A stretch of 64,000 nt of DNA from Hoplostethus atlanticus (lineage: Eukaryota > Chordata > Actinopteri > Trachichthyiformes > Trachichthyidae), in NCBI GenBank assembly GCA_034670405.1, contig JAXDDX010000005.1, forward strand, positions 2,395,001-2,459,000, written 5' to 3'. The notes under the pieces were generated by a model. The model was not told the DNA's origin. It searched no databases and was given only the letters and a program-made list of their open reading frames with translations. Below are positions 39,878 to 45,744 of the stretch, piece after piece. Made by a program: the position numbers and the translations under genes. Each line of letters opens with the position of its first letter. The stretch's first letter is position 1.

Positions 39878-42800
39878 TGCACACCATTTTTACTGACTCT
39901 TACATGCATACTGCTGCAAGAACACAGTGTCTCTTTGTCCAGTGCTGTCAGAGGATCTGTATTTTTTCAGCATATGGCAAATGTAGCTTCTCTCTCACGC
40001 TCTAATTCAGATTTTTGAGCGTAACGGCCAAAAACACCGGAGCGACTGATGAGCTAAAACCTGCAATTCATCCGATTTTACACAAACAACGTAGCGCAAG
40101 GTGCGGGACAAAACTGTTTCCATGCACTAAGCATGTACAAGGCCACACAAGGCCCTAGAGACAGCCAAGCCCCAACGACACGTTCTGCCTCTCCAATGTG
40201 AAAACACATCGATGGTGACTCGTGTTGTCGTAACAGCATCATAGCAGCCAAACGGGACTCAGCGTGCTGTTTATGTTTCTTACCTCTTACCCTCCCATGC
40301 ACGTACACACACACACGTGCGATACGATACGTCACGTATCACCCTGCCGAGCTATCAGCAGGGTGATACGTACGAATTCATCTCTTGTCGGGAAACCTGT
40401 TAATTGGACTGACTGCACATTTTGAACCGCAGCAGAGCTGGTGATAATTAATGCAACGCAGTCAAGCAGGGTGTTCAGCCATAAACGTTTAATCATATTC
40501 ACAGACAGAAAACAAGGTCACGAGGATGAGCGGTGTCTGGCTTTAAAGGTTTGCGTGCACATATGATGAGTGTGTAAGAGAGAAAACGAGATAAAGCGAG
40601 GAAAGAGAATGGAAAAACATAACCTTCAAGTCTGTAAACCTGTCATAACTCCCTTAACAGTAGGAGGATTAAGAGGTTGGGGCAACATGAGTGGCTGTAG
40701 ATAAAGATGGAGGCTATTATAGGATCAGCAGGGGTGGTGGAGGCCAGTCTTTGGAAACAGAGTCATCCTCATTTGGCAAACACCCAAACCCTCTTTACTG
40801 TCGTTCACTGGATGTCTCCCTCTGGGCCACGACTGCCCTGCATGTCCTCTGATCTACACTCGAGGCCTTTGGTTTGAAAAGCCACTCGGTCGTTATCCCG
40901 ACCAAACCGGAAAAACGCTGCCTTCAAAATGTTGCTCCCCCCCTCGTAAGCTCCTGTGTCTGGGAAAACTGTGCTTTGTCGTACACTCAATTGCTTCTGG
41001 TTAGAAATATTAGCAAAATGGACCCTGTAACAAAGATGCAGTTTTTCAAATTAGACCTCCAGCGGCGCAGATCTACTTTGTGCTGCAGCAACAGAATGTA
41101 GAGGAGAACGTGCATCATGGAATTTAGTTGATGTTTTAATTGATTACAAAAAAAAGTTCACAATCCAGCCAATCCAATCCCGCCGGACAGACAGTAACGT
41201 TGGGTCCTACATACACCACCGCACAAGCTTCTGATAGGCTGCACTTGCACAATTAGGCTGTAGCAATGTCATTTCTGACAGCACCTGAAGGCAGCAAAAC
41301 ACCAAACACAGACCAGGGTCAGATTGATCAAAATCATGAGGTTTACCTGTAATAGAGCTAAGATGATCTTACACTAGGTTGTTTTGGGAAGTCCAATTCA
41401 GAATATTAATGTGGCCTGACAACGAGATAAAGAATGTGTGAATTCATTGAAACCACTGGACGATCAATAGTTCCTTCCCCATGTACCTCTATAACTGGAG
41501 CTGGGCTCAAGCCTGTGATAGCGGCTACACCACCACCATTACAGGCATCATTCATGCTAGCAGTGAATATGGCTTGGCAGTGTGACTCCCAACCCCATCT
41601 TGAACCCATGAGCCCTGTGCCTGCCAGCGTGGCAGATGGTTGCACTACCAGTTGAGATATATCAAAAGCTTGCTCGAGAAAAGGATAGTATTGTTCCCAG
41701 AAAAGAGAATTTAAAGGTGTACCTTCTTTTTCCATTTTCATTTTATTTTTATGTGATACCTTGGTATTAGTACCGTGAACAAATGAGACCATGGTCAAGA
41801 CGAGTGGTAGCCTGTATCTCATGCCAGTAGTATTGTCAGTGCTACTGTTTCTCAAAATAAAGACGTTTTCCCATAAAGCCCTTTGGTTCCTGTCACACGA
41901 TACTGCCCCACCCCCCGCTTCCGCCCAGCCAAGCAGAACCGGAGCTGTTTGACTCACAGCTGGACTTCCTCTTCTGCACCACGCTGCTCCTACACAGAAC
42001 ACACTCTCTATTGGATCTTCTTTCACTGGAATCTCGCCAAAGACACTTGGCATTGACGCGTACGTGTGCATGTGCAGTCGTGCACGCGTATAGACACACA
42101 CACAGAGCCAGTGCAGCTCTAAGATTTCAGCCTTTCAGCCTGCTGGAAGACACACACACGAGAGTGGCATCGGGGATGGTGAATGTGGCATCAATCTGTG
42201 CTGCTGCTTGAGCTCTCAAGGGTTTAGAGAACTTCCGATCGGCATATAGCGCTCCTCTGTCATGCTCTTAACATCAACAGTAAATGGAGGTAGTTGTGTC
42301 TCCAATTTCTTGCCAATTTCTTCTTTAAGTATGTTGCCCGAAGATGTGCAGTATCTACTATGGCTGTATCACACTCAACCTAGCCACAATTCTCCAATCC
42401 ATAGTTGTGGGATTGGAGACAACATCTTAACAGACACAGGTTATCTCTCTTAGAATTTACTGTAATTACACTTGATCCGGTACTTTAAAAGGCAGAGGTC
42501 TGTGTTAAATTACACAGCTCAGGAAAAAACAACTTGCCTGTTCTTACCTGGAGCCCAGACAGTCCCAGCATGACTGTTCCTGCTGCCTTAGGTCCTCCAA
42601 GAGGCCAGGGGGACCTGAGTCAGTCCAAATGCACACCTTGGTGTCTGATTTTTTTTGGCGTCTCTCTATCTCTGTCTGGGGCTTTAGCGGCCACAGCGTG
42701 AAGAGCTTACTGCCCTGCTGCTCTCTGGACATTTCTTGAACCAGATCACCAGAGCAACTGACCAGAAAGCAGGTGGCTGTCAGTGGATGAATCGGTAAGA

Positions 42801-44285
42801 GATTATTTTCTAGACCATGGACACATCTCAATCGAGACATCCCTCTTAATCCTCCCGTTGTTCAGGCTATGAAACAGTTGATGGATTTTTGTGCATAAGG
42901 TTTGGAATTGCATCGACAAGAAAGAAACAAGTAAACTCTCAACAAGAACCCTCTTGAGATGACTCACTGAGTGACTGTTCAAGGCTGACCTCTCCGGAAG
43001 TGTAGCAGGACTTTGCTGCTGACCATCACACTTCATGCATGATATTACGTGGATATTGCTGTAGTTGGTCAGAGAGGATTTCCGGCTGAATTTGAGAGGA
43101 CATTTGGAGCTACAGTAGCCAACGATGGTGACGTAAATGCTAAGCAAGAGTGACCAGCTACTGTACAGTCCACGGGGAGGGCAATTCTTACGCAGCACTG
43201 AGAGACGTCAAAAGGATGCTGACACATCTTTGGCAAGTGGGTTCAAGCAGGCAAGGCGAGGTTTCGAGTTCTGTTCGCCCACTGTCGGTTTCTCTGTTTT
43301 CATACAGAAGCTACAACACCACGATGGCACTAGTCATCTGGTCCCACAGTGCACTGCTCAGCTTATCAGGCTGCATGCATGAGCCTCCATTGGCCTAATT
43401 GTCACAGACTGATTACCAAAGGTCCTTAGAGGGATGTTAGCCCAGAGGCCACCTGCAACCAGTGACAATGGGACGTAAATCAAAGGTCAAAGGATTAACG
43501 TGATAAGGTGGTGGGGTATTACTAACTGTCGGAAAGCCTCACACATAACGGCAACATATTGCTTAACATCTCAAATGCACAGGAACACGTACACACACAT
43601 CGAAGGTGCTACTAGGAATTCTAGACCCACAAGAAAACCTCCTAGTTTCCAGACATTTTGGAGGCTCCCAACCCAAAGGAGTCTGACATCGGATTGAGGA
43701 AATCCCCCTCAAATAACCTCCTTTCCTTTGTTTGTGCAAAGCAACAAACGCTACAAGCTGATGGTGCCTGCCCACCTTTCGTGCCGCCATTGGGGGAAAG
43801 GTTCCCCCGGACAAAGGCCTGTGTTTGTAGTCGTAACAATGCCACCTTTGACCTTTTCAATTATGCAATTACCAGCACTGGAGCAGCATTGAGGCAGGAA
43901 TCCATTATTCAGTATACTTAAACCTGGGAGCGAGAGAGAGAGAACAGTAGGAAGGACTAACTGTCTGGTTTAAGGCACGACTCACTTCTGTTTCTCTGTA
44001 GGTGCTCCTCTGCGGAGCATCAGGGGGGAAGAAGCCCCTACTGTAACTCTGTAATAGGTTTGGTTCTTGCTAGCTGCCTCCAAGAATAATGTGTGTGTGC
44101 ATACATGTATGAGGCAGTAACACACGCACACACACACACACACACACACAGACACACACACACACACACACACACAGAGAGAGAGAGATAGGGGACTGGA
44201 TGGGGGAGGCAACCAATGGCTTGGGTGCTTGGCCTAGTTGTAAATGATAGAGGGAGGATGGAAGAAGAGTGGGAAGGGCACAGGC

Positions 44286-44316
<31 letters not shown>

Positions 44317-44473
44317 GGGGGGTGGGATGGCTCCTCTACTCACATTCCAGGTGCTTTTTCTTGGGAGCCGTCTGTTCGTGCGTGGTGGATTTACACACAG
44401 CCCGGGACACATCGGATCCCGTCAGGATGTACTGCGCCGCGGCGATGCGGTCCGTCAGCGTCTGGCCCGACAT
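143..44473 (-). CDS. snap91: Clathrin coat assembly protein AP180, 3' end outside the window
   Basis: AP180 binds PI(4,5)P2 at presynaptic membranes and recruits clathrin and AP2 during synaptic-vesicle recycling. Twenty-six exons, listed separately, join in one phase to 971 residues. The start at 44471-44473 gives the family N-terminus [14 protein letters not shown]. The ANTH domain covers about residues 1-285. The lipid-binding basic patch is intact, with K28 and K38-K39-K40-H41. The rest is a low-complexity Ala/Pro/Ser/Thr tail with many DLF, DIF, DPF and DLL peptides, the classes known to bind clathrin and AP2. A conserved distal block, LDSSLANL followed by [10 protein letters not shown], lies near residues 846-880. 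Rat AP180 ends in a short Lys-rich exon that is not present here, so at least one exon lies left of position 1. PICALM is the nearest alternative, but the long Ala/Pro tail, the DLFAMRP segment and the dop1a neighbour favour snap91. Many teleosts have two snap91 copies; which one this is cannot be told. Confidence 0.95.
455..640. repeat. Fish LINE 3'-tail-like dispersed repeat
   Basis: ACATTCGCACCTAAGGACAA, TTTAGAGTCTCCAGTCCACC, GCATGTCTTTGGACTGTAGG and GAATCGAACCCGGGTCCC follow the order of a dispersed repeat common in fish genomes, usually at 3' ends of CR1/L2-type LINEs. Lies in the intron between snap91 exons 26 and 25. Confidence 0.5.
800..895 (-). CDS. snap91: snap91 coding exon 25
   Basis: 96 bp, 32 whole codons, residues 895-926. 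Gly/Ala/Pro-rich, with [17 protein letters not shown] at its end. The acceptor is TTCTAG and the donor GTGAGC. Confidence 0.9.
1345..1435 (-). CDS. snap91: snap91 coding exon 24
   Basis: 91 bp, to residue 894. It encodes [20 protein letters not shown], strongly conserved with AP180 and CALM. The acceptor is TTCTAG and the donor GTAAGA. Confidence 0.95.
1544..1562 (-). CDS. snap91: snap91 coding exon 23, 19-nt microexon
   Basis: 19 bp encoding DLGVKK plus a split Lys codon. It has a TTCTTGCAG acceptor and a GTAAGT donor. It turns phase 1 into phase 2, which is what makes exon 24 read [14 protein letters not shown]; without it exon 24 is out of frame. It corresponds to the NLGISGTTSKKG region of rat AP180. 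Confidence 0.83.
1654..1839 (-). CDS. snap91: snap91 coding exon 22
   Basis: 186 bp, residues about 796-857. It encodes [14 protein letters not shown], Gly/Thr/Ser-rich sequence and [11 protein letters not shown], a block shared by AP180 and CALM. The acceptor is CCTAAG and the donor GTATAT. Confidence 0.93.
2145..2910. mobile_element. MITE-like element with long inverted repeats
   Basis: Left arm 2155-2235 (TTCTCAACCATCATCAAGG, GAGTCTGCAGGTTTTCATTC, CAGCTGATTTCACTGATTA) recurs inverted at 2808-2905. Arms of about 80 bp are roughly 85% identical. The middle has a tandem duplication at 2439-2546. Ends near TTCTCAACC resemble hAT MITEs, but no clean target duplication was found. Located in the intron between snap91 exons 22 and 21. 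Confidence 0.6.
2439..2546. repeat. 54-bp tandem duplication
   Basis: Two copies containing GCGGGACTGCAACCATTG and CAGCAGCTAGCATCCATGG, nearly identical, with a third partial copy (GCAGGACCGTAACCAT) following. Confidence 0.85.
3869..4132 (-). CDS. snap91: snap91 coding exon 21
   Basis: 264 bp, residues about 708-795. It encodes [20 protein letters not shown], then [13 protein letters not shown], a [18 protein letters not shown] run and GGFDAS. The acceptor is CCCCAG and the donor GTAAGT. Confidence 0.92.
4133..5403. other. snap91 intron 20, AT-rich, no recognised element
   Basis: AT-rich sequence with simple TA-rich stretches around 4540-4660. Nothing recognised. Confidence 0.5.
5404..5475 (-). 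CDS. snap91: snap91 coding exon 20
   Basis: 72 bp, residues about 684-707. It encodes [20 protein letters not shown] followed by DLLG. The acceptor is CTGCAG and the donor GTGGGT. Stops occur just upstream in this frame, which supports the chosen acceptor. Confidence 0.85.
5476..6609. other. snap91 intron 19, no recognised element
   Basis: Contains (GT)n at 6142-6160 and 6572-6594, the latter 16 bp below the exon 19 donor. No other feature recognised. Confidence 0.5.
6610..6804 (-). CDS. snap91: snap91 coding exon 19 (Ala-Pro repeat)
   Basis: 195 bp, residues about 619-683. It opens DSFSSP and continues as a long run of alternating Ala and Pro (with some Ser and Val), then [15 protein letters not shown]. 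The DNA is a tandem array of GCTCCT-like hexamers. Neighbouring frames show long artefactual repeat ORFs. The acceptor is TTTTAG behind a CT-rich stretch. The donor is GTACTG. Confidence 0.92.
7127..7195 (-). CDS. snap91: snap91 coding exon 18
   Basis: 69 bp, residues about 596-618. It encodes [16 protein letters not shown], equivalent to the mammalian PRGASPVPESSLTADLL region. The acceptor is AAATAG and the donor GTGAGT. Confidence 0.9.
7497..7580 (-). CDS. snap91: snap91 coding exon 17
   Basis: 84 bp, residues about 568-595. It encodes [15 protein letters not shown] and PSVDLFGA. The acceptor is TTGTAG and the donor GTACAA. Confidence 0.92.
7764..8021. mobile_element. 258-bp TTAA-flanked MITE
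   Basis: TTAA at 7760-7763 and 8022-8025. The left end AGGGGAATACTACCACATTT matches, inverted, the right end (complement AGGTGAATACCACTCAATTT), and CCCCATGACC / CCTATGACC lies further in. No coding capacity. In the intron between snap91 exons 17 and 16. Confidence 0.65.
8508..8613. repeat. (ATC)n trinucleotide repeat, interrupted
   Basis: Two runs of ATC/CAT triplets separated by about 25 bp, in the intron below snap91 exon 16. The minus strand reads as poly-Met or poly-Asp ORFs, which are artefacts. Confidence 0.9.
8664..8912 (-). CDS. snap91: snap91 coding exon 16
   Basis: 249 bp, residues about 485-567. It encodes [20 protein letters not shown], close to the mammalian [20 protein letters not shown] block, then Ala/Thr-rich sequence ending PALDIFGG. 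It contains DPF (AP2-type), DLF and DIF peptides. The acceptor is CTGAAG and the donor GTAAAG. Confidence 0.94.
9340..10056. mobile_element. TTAA-target element carrying a 45-bp minisatellite (copy 1)
   Basis: Flanked by TTAA on both sides (9336-9339 and 10057-10060). The ends form imperfect inverted repeats of about 58 bp: left AGGAATACACCAAGTT..., right on the complement ATGAATACACCAAGTT..., both continuing GAGATTGTCC and TTACCTGTT(G/A)AATGAT. The middle is the 45-bp minisatellite (9450-9836) plus unique sequence. No transposase, so it is non-autonomous. TTAA targets suggest a piggyBac or Kolobok relative. It lies in the intron between snap91 exons 16 and 15. Confidence 0.75.
9450..9836. 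repeat. 45-bp minisatellite array 1
   Basis: About eight and a half tandem units of 45 bp (two units are 3 bp longer, with TTGTGATAG). Each unit contains GAGTGATAGTAGGCT, CATGCTAACAC and TTTAGCATACACTATG. The GCTAA-CACT-TTAGC core can fold into a short hairpin. The period is a multiple of three, so both strands show repetitive ORFs that are not genes. Confidence 0.93.
10124..10162. repeat. AAAGT pentanucleotide repeat
   Basis: Seven to eight copies of AAAGT immediately outside the right end of the TTAA element. Confidence 0.9.
10667..10701. repeat. (CA)n near the snap91 exon 15 donor
   Basis: About seventeen CA dinucleotides, 19 bp below exon 15. Confidence 0.95.
10720..10797 (-). CDS. snap91: snap91 coding exon 15
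   Basis: 78 bp, residues about 459-484. It encodes [10 protein letters not shown], an Ala run and ATDAFGGSG. The acceptor is CCCTAG and the donor GTGGGT. A (CA)n tract starts about 19 bp past the exon end. Confidence 0.9.
10798..12103. other. snap91 intron 14, no recognised element
   Basis: Poly-A and poly-G runs (10918-10931 and 11169-11180) and otherwise unremarkable sequence. No ORF with family resemblance. Confidence 0.5.
12104..12316 (-). CDS. snap91: snap91 coding exon 14 (Ala-rich)
   Basis: 213 bp, residues about 388-458. It has alternating Ala with Pro, Thr and Asp, ending [12 protein letters not shown], a DLF peptide. The acceptor is GCGTAG and the donor GTCAGT. GC content is high. 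Confidence 0.9.
12629..12643 (-). CDS. snap91: snap91 coding exon 13, 15-nt microexon
   Basis: 15 bp encoding DLLAE together with the split Gly/Asp codon (WG-DLLAE), a DLL-type clathrin-binding peptide. The acceptor is TGTGCAG and the donor GTGAGT. A (CAGA)n tetranucleotide tract (GTCT on the gene strand) begins 8 bp above the exon and supplies its pyrimidine-rich region. The frame is preserved with or without it. Confidence 0.87.
12652..12690. repeat. (CAGA)n tetranucleotide at the 15-nt microexon acceptor
   Basis: Nine to ten CAGA copies, read as (TCTG)n on the gene strand, starting 8 bp above exon 13. Confidence 0.95.
13137..13231 (-). CDS. snap91: snap91 coding exon 12
   Basis: 95 bp, to residue 382 plus 1 nt. 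It encodes FLLDLDPM followed by a Ser/Ala run and TAWG, matching the LLDL and TAWGDLL segment of mammalian AP180, a clathrin-box-like peptide. Its acceptor lies directly against an 80-bp (GA)n/(CT)n tract. Confidence 0.92.
13241..13322. repeat. (GA)n microsatellite at the snap91 exon 12 acceptor
   Basis: About 80 bp of GA, (CT)n on the gene strand, ending about 10 bp above the exon 12 acceptor and forming its pyrimidine tract. Confidence 0.95.
13425..13594 (-). CDS. snap91: snap91 coding exon 11 (Pro-rich linker)
   Basis: 170 bp, to residue 350 plus 2 nt. It begins [15 protein letters not shown] and becomes strongly Pro/Gly rich. The acceptor is CTGCAG and the donor GTGAGA. Confidence 0.9.
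13939..13951 (-). CDS. snap91: snap91 coding exon 10, 13-nt microexon
   Basis: 13 bp encoding P(split)-SPTK. It is framed by a TTTTTGCAG acceptor and a GTAAGC donor. It converts phase 2 (exon 9) to phase 0 (exon 11), exactly as needed to keep the frame open. Skipping it would shift the frame unless exon choice elsewhere compensates. Confidence 0.85.
14862..14923 (-). CDS. snap91: snap91 coding exon 9, end of ANTH domain
   Basis: 62 bp, residues 270-289 plus 2 nt. It encodes [16 protein letters not shown], the conserved last helix before the tail. The acceptor is CTGCAG and the donor GTAAGT. Confidence 0.95.
14924..17478. other. snap91 intron 8, 2.5 kb, no recognised element
   Basis: No exon, RNA gene or transposon that I can recognise, only short unsupported ORFs. 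Some sequence could be unrecognised MITE material. Confidence 0.5.
17479..17520 (-). CDS. snap91: snap91 coding exon 8 (ANTH domain)
   Basis: 42 bp, 14 whole codons, residues 256-269: [14 protein letters not shown]. The acceptor is TTACAG and the donor GTAAGA. Confidence 0.94.
17621..17727 (-). CDS. snap91: snap91 coding exon 7 (ANTH domain)
   Basis: 107 bp, to residue 255. It encodes [20 protein letters not shown]. The acceptor is CTCCAG and the donor GTTAGC. Confidence 0.95.
17847..17958 (-). CDS. snap91: snap91 coding exon 6 (ANTH domain)
   Basis: 112 bp, residues 183-219 plus 1 nt. It encodes [20 protein letters not shown]. The acceptor is CCGTAG and the donor GTAGGC. Confidence 0.95.
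18582..18675 (-). CDS. snap91: snap91 coding exon 5 (ANTH domain)
   Basis: 94 bp, residues 151-182. It encodes [15 protein letters not shown] and IDALLEFD. The donor is GTGAGT. Confidence 0.95.
19121..19223 (-). CDS. snap91: snap91 coding exon 4 (ANTH domain)
   Basis: 103 bp, to residue 150 plus 2 nt. It encodes [19 protein letters not shown]. The acceptor is CTTCAG just downstream of a (GT)n tract. The donor GTACCG is weaker than usual but keeps phase with exon 5. Confidence 0.94.
19233..19257. repeat. (CA)n beside the snap91 exon 4 acceptor
   Basis: About twelve CA dinucleotides within 10 bp of the exon 4 acceptor. Confidence 0.95.
19899..19974 (-). CDS. snap91: snap91 coding exon 3 (ANTH domain)
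   Basis: 76 bp, residues 92-116 plus 1 nt. It encodes [20 protein letters not shown]. The acceptor is CTGCAG and the donor GTGGGT. The Gly codon is split with exon 4. Confidence 0.95.
20878..21273. repeat. Microsatellite cluster in a snap91 intron
   Basis: (CT)n at 20878-20919, (AT)n near 21035-21052 and (GT)n at 21240-21273, in the intron between exons 3 and 2. Nothing coding. Confidence 0.9.
22001..22034. repeat. (TG)n beside the snap91 exon 2 donor
   Basis: Seventeen TG dinucleotides ending 4 bp from the GTGAGG donor of exon 2. Confidence 0.95.
22045..22187 (-). CDS. snap91: snap91 coding exon 2 (ANTH domain)
   Basis: 143 bp, residues 44-91. It contains the family peptides [14 protein letters not shown] and HHLMVHGNE. 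The acceptor is CCCCAG and the donor GTGAGG. A (TG)n tract starts 4 bp beyond the donor. Confidence 0.96.
22968..24176. repeat. 45-bp minisatellite array 2 with 540-bp higher-order repeat
   Basis: About 27 units of the 45-bp monomer. Twelve diverged monomers make a 540-bp block that is tandemly duplicated: 22981-23520 and 23521-24060 differ at only two positions that I can find (23046 and 23281). The monomers show no stop on either strand over more than 1.1 kb, purely because the period is 45. This is the same monomer as the array at 9450. Confidence 0.95.
25344..25437 (+). pseudogene. First coding exon of the CACTA-like element gene
   Basis: ATG followed by [20 protein letters not shown] and VSEEEAQKF, then a GTAAGA donor. 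A short, helical, charged N-terminus. The next exon begins DNEVDGE at 25969. This is part of a disrupted gene. Confidence 0.65.
26445..26699 (-). pseudogene. hAT transposase fragment
   Basis: Minus-strand frame with [20 protein letters not shown] and VKFCGAI. This resembles the segment after the TTF-type zinc finger in hAT transposases, where HNE(x)VxKNRxxLxRLID is usual. Only about 85 residues remain. Confidence 0.55.
26968..27053 (+). pseudogene. Short Myb-like exon relic with a nonsense codon
   Basis: Frame beginning ATG at 26968 reads [11 protein letters not shown], a TAG stop, then [18 protein letters not shown]. It resembles the [12 protein letters not shown] Myb-like N-termini of fish transposon-associated proteins, where a Trp codon would stand at the stop. 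It lies within the hAT element. Confidence 0.35.
29540..29644 (+). pseudogene. Further exon of the CACTA-like element gene
   Basis: Acceptor CCCCAG, then [20 protein letters not shown] and [13 protein letters not shown], then a GTAAGT donor. The phase does not join directly to the next recognised exon, so an exon may be missing or lost. Confidence 0.55.
29788..31163 (+). pseudogene. Terminal transposase-like exon of the CACTA-like element
   Basis: An uninterrupted frame of about 457 codons following a TTTACAG acceptor, ending at TGA 31161-31163. Motifs include [43 protein letters not shown] and [20 protein letters not shown], seen in multicopy fish transposon proteins. The exon itself is intact, but its upstream exon is broken. 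Not a host gene: it sits inside terminal inverted repeats. Confidence 0.7.
31504..31640. repeat. Right remnant of minisatellite array 2, partly inverted
   Basis: The first part (31506-31531) continues the array in direct orientation after the inserted transposon. The following TACTATCACTCAACG and GTATGCTAAATCATTAGC segments are monomers in inverted orientation, leading into the inverted right flank of the host element. Confidence 0.8.
32286..32365. repeat. hAT-MITE end-like sequence
   Basis: CAGTGGTATCCAAAGTGGGG then AGGGGTCCTTGAGAGGGTTC resembles a common fish hAT MITE terminus. No matching opposite end was recognised. Confidence 0.35.
36130..36231 (-). repeat. TTAA-type MITE end, snap91 intron 1
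   Basis: On the minus strand AGGAAAAATCCACCCAAAAA next to TTAA at 36232-36235. A related end (GGAGGAATCCACCCTAAAAC) occurs in dop1a at 58449-58482. The opposite end was not resolved. Confidence 0.4.
37960..38860 (+). pseudogene. Decayed Tc1/mariner-like transposon
   Basis: Broken plus-strand frames retain Tc1-like peptides in order: [11 protein letters not shown] (about 38400), an LWT...KLFG stretch matching the LWTDESK region (38435-38475), NDLNRTSS (38610), a DPKQAVNA stretch (38709) and [12 protein letters not shown] (38795-38830), the AVIAAKGGST position. Many stops and frameshifts. Terminal inverted repeats were not resolved, so the limits are approximate. Confidence 0.55.
41505..41665 (-). 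mobile_element. tRNA-derived SINE-like fragment
   Basis: On the minus strand CTCAACTGGTAG (41646-41657) resembles a pol III A box. GGTTCAAGA about 40 bp downstream (41598-41606) resembles a B box. The spacing and order fit a tRNA-related SINE head. No cloverleaf was checked, and the tail end is uncertain. Confidence 0.4.
44283..44315. repeat. (CAGA)n tetranucleotide below the snap91 exon 1 donor
   Basis: Eight CAGA copies about 25 bp into intron 1. A long (CA)n tract lies at 44122-44175. Confidence 0.95.
44344..44473 (-). CDS. snap91: snap91 coding exon 1
   Basis: 130 bp, residues 1-43 plus 1 nt. It holds the start codon and the lipid-binding peptide PKKKHLE. The donor is GTGAGT (44338-44343). 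A CAGA tetranucleotide repeat begins about 20 bp further into the intron. The next exon is 22 kb away. Confidence 0.95.
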
Positions 44474-45706
44474 CTTCTCTCCGTGGCGTCCAACCTCGAC
44501 AATCAAACGTCCGACGCGGTCCTACCACCCACCCCCGCCCCAACAGAATTAAACGACCAGTCTCAGTGATGTCCCGACTGTCCTCACAGTAGTACTAGGA
44601 GACAGAGATAGGACTACTGCTAGAAAAGGAAAAAAAATAAATACCCACAACTCTTATATGAAAATTACAATGTCACTTTGATTAAAGTAACAGTAGTCTC
44701 CCTAGAAATAGTGGAAAGGCCGCTGATGCCCACTCAATTAAATGGGATCTGTACCTTATCTGTGACTGAAATGCGCTTCTGGGACAATAATGATGCTTGT
44801 GCGCAAAAGGGGCGACAAGGCCACTGTTATCATCTATCTAAATAAAAATGTATAGGCTGACGGAAATGATCTCTAAGGACTGCTTTTTCTTCCCCTGATT
44901 AAATAGCATCTATTTCTTACTGTAACGCGTTATTTCTCGGACAGCCTTCCTCACAATACGGTCCGCTCCGGGTGATGCTCGGTCTTCCTCCAGCCTCCTG
45001 GATAATCCTCACCAGTCCGTCAGTCCCTGGTTTGTTCAGCGGGCAGTGCAGGGGAACATCAGAGCCCGGCTGGCATCATCATCATCCTCATCCAGCGGTT
45101 TTCCTCCTCCTCCCCTAGACGCTTCCTCTCTGCGGCCCACCGACAGCGTGCGACCACCGGCGATGCTCGCTTCCAACCGGGTCAGGATGGTGGCGTTTTC
45201 AGTGGATTTGCATCGCCTTGATTATTTTTTTATTTATATTCTTCATCTCACTCCGCCCCTCCTGTGAGTCAGGTGACGCGTTTTTACCAACCCTGCTGCT
45301 GCGTCCTTCCTTCTCCACTTATCGCGAGATCTGGAAGGGGACGAGAACAGCCAAGTAGGCAGCAGTTGATGGGTGAAGACATGCAGGGCTGGTAAACCTA
45401 AAACTAGCCAAGGCTGGTACTTCTCATGCTGCTGCCATGTTGTGAAGGTCATATTACAGTGTGAAGAGAATCAACCCAGTTCAGCCAAATATGGCCCATA
45501 TTTACAAGAGACCTTTAGTTTTATGAACACTAGAAAGGCCAATGGATTTGTGGGGGCTAAGAGAAAGCCAATATACTGTCAAATGAATGGGGTGAATAGA
45601 GTTATAACTAATCAATTTATAACTCCTGTATCCTTGTGTGATTTTGAAAGTCTAACAATGTGTGTCCAGAGAGTGGGTCTTCTCATGGAGGGACACTTTC
45701 AAAGCT

Positions 45707-45708
<2 letters not shown>
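44474..45708 (-). promoter_or_regulatory. snap91: snap91 upstream region, probable promoter and 5' UTR
   Basis: GC- and CpG-richer sequence lies at 44940-45240. On the gene strand a GGGGCGGGG GC box sits about 65 bp above the ATG (44534-44545). A possible non-coding first exon ends at 45013 with the good donor GTGAGG (45007-45012). The exon-1 side has only a weak acceptor (GGTAG), so either a spliced leader or a start site close to the ATG is possible. No TATA box was recognised. This is inference from position and composition. Confidence 0.4.

Positions 45709-45744
<36 letters not shown>

Larger units (their letters stand above)
38861..44343. other. snap91 intron 1, proximal part
   Basis: Contains (CA)n at 39835-39872, the SINE-like fragment at 41505-41665 and (CA)n at 44122-44175. 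ORFs up to 231 codons show no family resemblance. Enhancers of snap91 could lie here, but none can be read from sequence alone. Confidence 0.45.

Noticed and set aside
41590..41665. A functional tRNA gene
   Set aside because: Only A- and B-box-like words are seen; no convincing cloverleaf or intact acceptor stem was recognised.
41406..42101. 231-codon minus-strand ORF in snap91 intron 1
   Set aside because: No recognisable motif, overlaps a SINE-like fragment, and composition matches surrounding intron.
143..44473. Identification as picalm rather than snap91
   Set aside because: The ANTH domain alone could fit both, but the long Ala/Pro tail, the [20 protein letters not shown] block and the dop1a neighbour fit snap91.
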